The position numbers and the translations under genes are program-made. 62,000 nt of DNA. Source: Lingula anatina (lineage: Eukaryota > Brachiopoda > Lingulata > Lingulida > Lingulidae). The notes below the pieces were generated by a model, which was given only the letters and a program-made list of their open reading frames with translations, did not search any database and was not told the origin of the DNA. Of this stretch, positions 59,540 to 62,000 are shown piece by piece. The DNA lies in assembly GCF_001039355.2 (NCBI RefSeq), contig NW_019773670.1, positions 1 through 62,000 on the forward strand, in the 5' to 3' direction. Numbering within the stretch: position 1 is the stretch's first letter; every line of letters starts with the position of its first letter.

Positions 59540-62000
59540 AAAGAAAATATAATAATAAGGAAGGCAACATTTAAAGGCAAAGAATACAAACTGGCAAAGG
59601 GAAATAAGCCATCAAAACGGTATTTGATTCTGTTTCCGGTAATTTCCTATAAAGACTAGTGTCAGGTTTTCATTTCCCATCCATTTAAAACTTTGTCACA
59701 TAAAACGCCCTTTCTACGTCAATTTCCTTAACAGATTGTCGTCACAAAGAACCTCAAATTTTTAGATGTGGTATAAATTCACATACTGTTATAATTCTTA
59801 CAAATGACCTAACACTGATGCAGAAAAATTCGTCACTTTCACTTTAAAATAACACTATACAATAGAGTGAATCAGAAAGCATAAAATATAGTGGAAGCAA
59901 CGTCCCGTATAGGTAAACTGCAACAAATTTAAGACGAAAGATGCGACCAGAACTTAGTGCATCTTTATAGGCTCAATCACTTACAGCTAGTTCGTTTATT
60001 TACTCTGGTTAGTCAAGTAGCAAATGCCCGCGGCAGTGCAAGCCTTTTTTGATAGATTCTCGCATAGATCGAACTTAATGGGTCGATTGCGCGCGGTCGT
60101 GGGCGCAGTAAGTGATGAGCTTCTGGTCAGCAGTCAGCAGCGTCCGAATGGGGAGGGATCTTTAACAAAATCAATTACGACGGAAGGGGGAGATTGCTTC
60201 ATTGGAAAGGATGTCTTTGGACGGGAGAAGATGTATAGATGATTTGACCGTTTCATGAGTGAACATTGTTCGTCTTGGTACACTCAATGTAGAAGGAAGT
60301 GAAGTATCGGAATACACTAGGTTCCTCAGGCGTATTTTTTGTCTGCAACTTAGATCGACAAATTATCACTTGGAAAGCATCATATATATTAATTTATAAT
60401 AATTTAGGAGCACTTTATAGTTCCCTGCATTGAAATAAGGACTACTGAATTAGTTTGAACAGTCTACGTATGTTTAAAGTGAGGCTTAAACTAAGATATA
60501 CATGGCCGTTTTGTTTCATATATGTGAATTGACATAATTGAATAATTCACCAAAAACATCCACAGGAGGCCGTTATGCAACCAGCAGCTAGAAATATCCA
60601 TTGGTGAACGGCACAAGTATCAGAAGGCAACTCTCTGACTGGCAGTATATATTTACTCAGCGCCTGCCGCACGCGTGTCGGCACGATAGAACTTAGATTC
60701 GATAGAGAATTCCCTCCGACGGCACAGCAGTCTTGTTGCCGGAAGTTAAATTCGCGGGTGCGCAACTCCAAACCATTCCTCCACCTCGTCTCCTTAACAG
60801 CCCGTCTACCTGGACAGCGAACTCCTCACGCGACTGATTCAGTGACTGACTTCACGGCGGCTCCTCGACAATGTACAGCGGGAACATTTTACAAATATTA
60901 ATGATATGCCTGTCAATATGGAGTTTCGTTCCTAGGGCTACGGGGGATGAAAAAACGTATGATAGTTCCACAACTGCCAGTTTACCATGGATTGAGACAA
61001 GGCAAGATTCTACCATGGAAATAACCAGTGCTGCCAGGTAAGGTGTGTTCGTTTTGCTTTGCATACCTATGGGAGATTTCTCTTTACCACAGGTGCGTGT
61101 GATATACTGGAAACTGTAGCTATTTTCTGGGTAACAATGCGTGCTCTTATTCACATTATTCCCTTTTCATTTGGAACATAATTAGTGTGATAATTCCGTA
61201 GTGTTAAGTGTCCTTAAAATGCTCAATCAAAGCAAACGCGGTATTCAGTACATTCAATTTCATACCTTTAATGGAATACCTACAATAAAAAGCGCTTTGA
61301 ACCAATTTTGTGAGACAAATGAGGCACGACTAATAAAGGAAGTTTTTCATCCATGAAGCCTTTATCTTTGGTAGAACACTCGTTCGGTACAAAGAATCTT
61401 TAGAACCCACAGGAATATTAAGGCAATATGTCAAGCGCTAATATAATTAGCGCCATAAGAGAAATGGAAACGTCATGTCAAAACTAAAACAAACAGGAAA
61501 TTGTGTGTATAAACTTTATTCGTTTTGTTGAATTGAAATTCATTATGACTATAATATAAAAGGTGAAATCAAAACCATGCCCATTTATAAATCGATGTCT
61601 CGATCGTTCTACTGCCGGGAAACTCCGTGTTAACATGTATTCCTTAATTAATGTAAAAACACCACAAAAGAAGAAGTCGGTAAAATTAGACTAAACTTTT
61701 GTTTTAAAAAGATATATTCCATATAACACTTCATTCGGTACATAGTGTAAGGTTTTCACAGGTCTAGGTTTTGGTGTGTTTTCCGTGCCATTAGCTAATG
61801 GCATTTTGTAACTGCTTTGCCTACAGAATAAATCAATATATAACTATATATATTTTTTTCGATGATTTCTTTTAAAATAGTTCTTTCCAAACGATTGCTG
61901 AGGTCATGCAATTTTACTTAAATATATATGGTCCAATGAGAAATTCTGACGTGCCAAGAACATGCACTTAATCAGTGAGCCATGCTACTGTACATTGTGA
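59540..62000 (+). repeat. Long direct repeat, copy B, starting at an N and running off the window
   Basis: Repeats 47423-49891 in the same orientation, offset about 12.1 kb, and begins within 3 bases of the single N at 59537. A scaffold join or gap fill bringing in the second haplotype explains this better than a biological duplication whose end falls exactly on an ambiguous base. Confidence 0.9.
60871..61037 (+). CDS. First coding exon of an unidentified secreted or membrane protein gene (copy B)
   Basis: Second copy of the exon at 48764-48930, with the same ATG, 167-nt length, signal peptide and GTAAGG donor. It lies in the block that repeats 47423-49891 after the N at 59537. If that block is a second haplotype, this is the other allele of the same gene, not a paralog. 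The rest of the gene would lie beyond the window. Confidence 0.6.

Overview
The window is invertebrate animal nuclear DNA: AT-rich, with genes split into many small exons by GT-AG introns, dinucleotide and tetranucleotide microsatellites, and several short terminal-inverted-repeat (MITE-like) elements. Frequent ACATGTA-type words and the receptor type suggest a marine lophotrochozoan such as a mollusc. That placement is inference; the sequence does not fix the species.

Region 1-43.4 kb is a head-to-tail array of three ionotropic glutamate receptor (iGluR) genes on the + strand. Gene 1 (157-8407, 13 exons visible, 676 aa, 5' end outside the window) is clearly AMPA type. Gene 2 (12553-24960, 17 exons, 944 aa) and gene 3 (30849-43434, 17 exons, 964 aa) appear complete. 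Each has a signal-peptide exon, amino-terminal domain (ATD), S1 ligand-binding half, M1, pore loop M2 with Gln at the Q/R site, M3 with [12 protein letters not shown]2, M4 and a short cytoplasmic tail. All three end in -T-x-V, a class I PDZ ligand. I assembled them by hand from splice sites; all exon phases are compatible, and exon lengths match between paralogs (for example the M3 exon is 199 nt in all three). The products are expected to form tetrameric glutamate-gated cation channels, possibly as heteromers. Gene 3, and to a lesser degree gene 2, differs from AMPA receptors at ligand-contact positions.

The introns and spacers of the array carry two copies of one MITE family, two of another, other palindromic elements, a broken relic of the second ATD exon in gene 2 intron 1, and a candidate alternative last exon 1.4 kb past the gene 3 stop.

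Region 43.4-62 kb is mostly non-coding. It holds a signal-peptide first exon of an unidentified gene (48764-48930), a candidate two-exon gene for a 72-aa protein (55118-56160), and a near-perfect 34-bp-arm hairpin (56994-57067). From a single N at 59537 to the window end, the sequence repeats 47423-49891 with scattered SNPs and small indels, including that first exon. The repeat starting exactly at the N suggests an uncollapsed second haplotype or scaffold join rather than a true tandem duplication.
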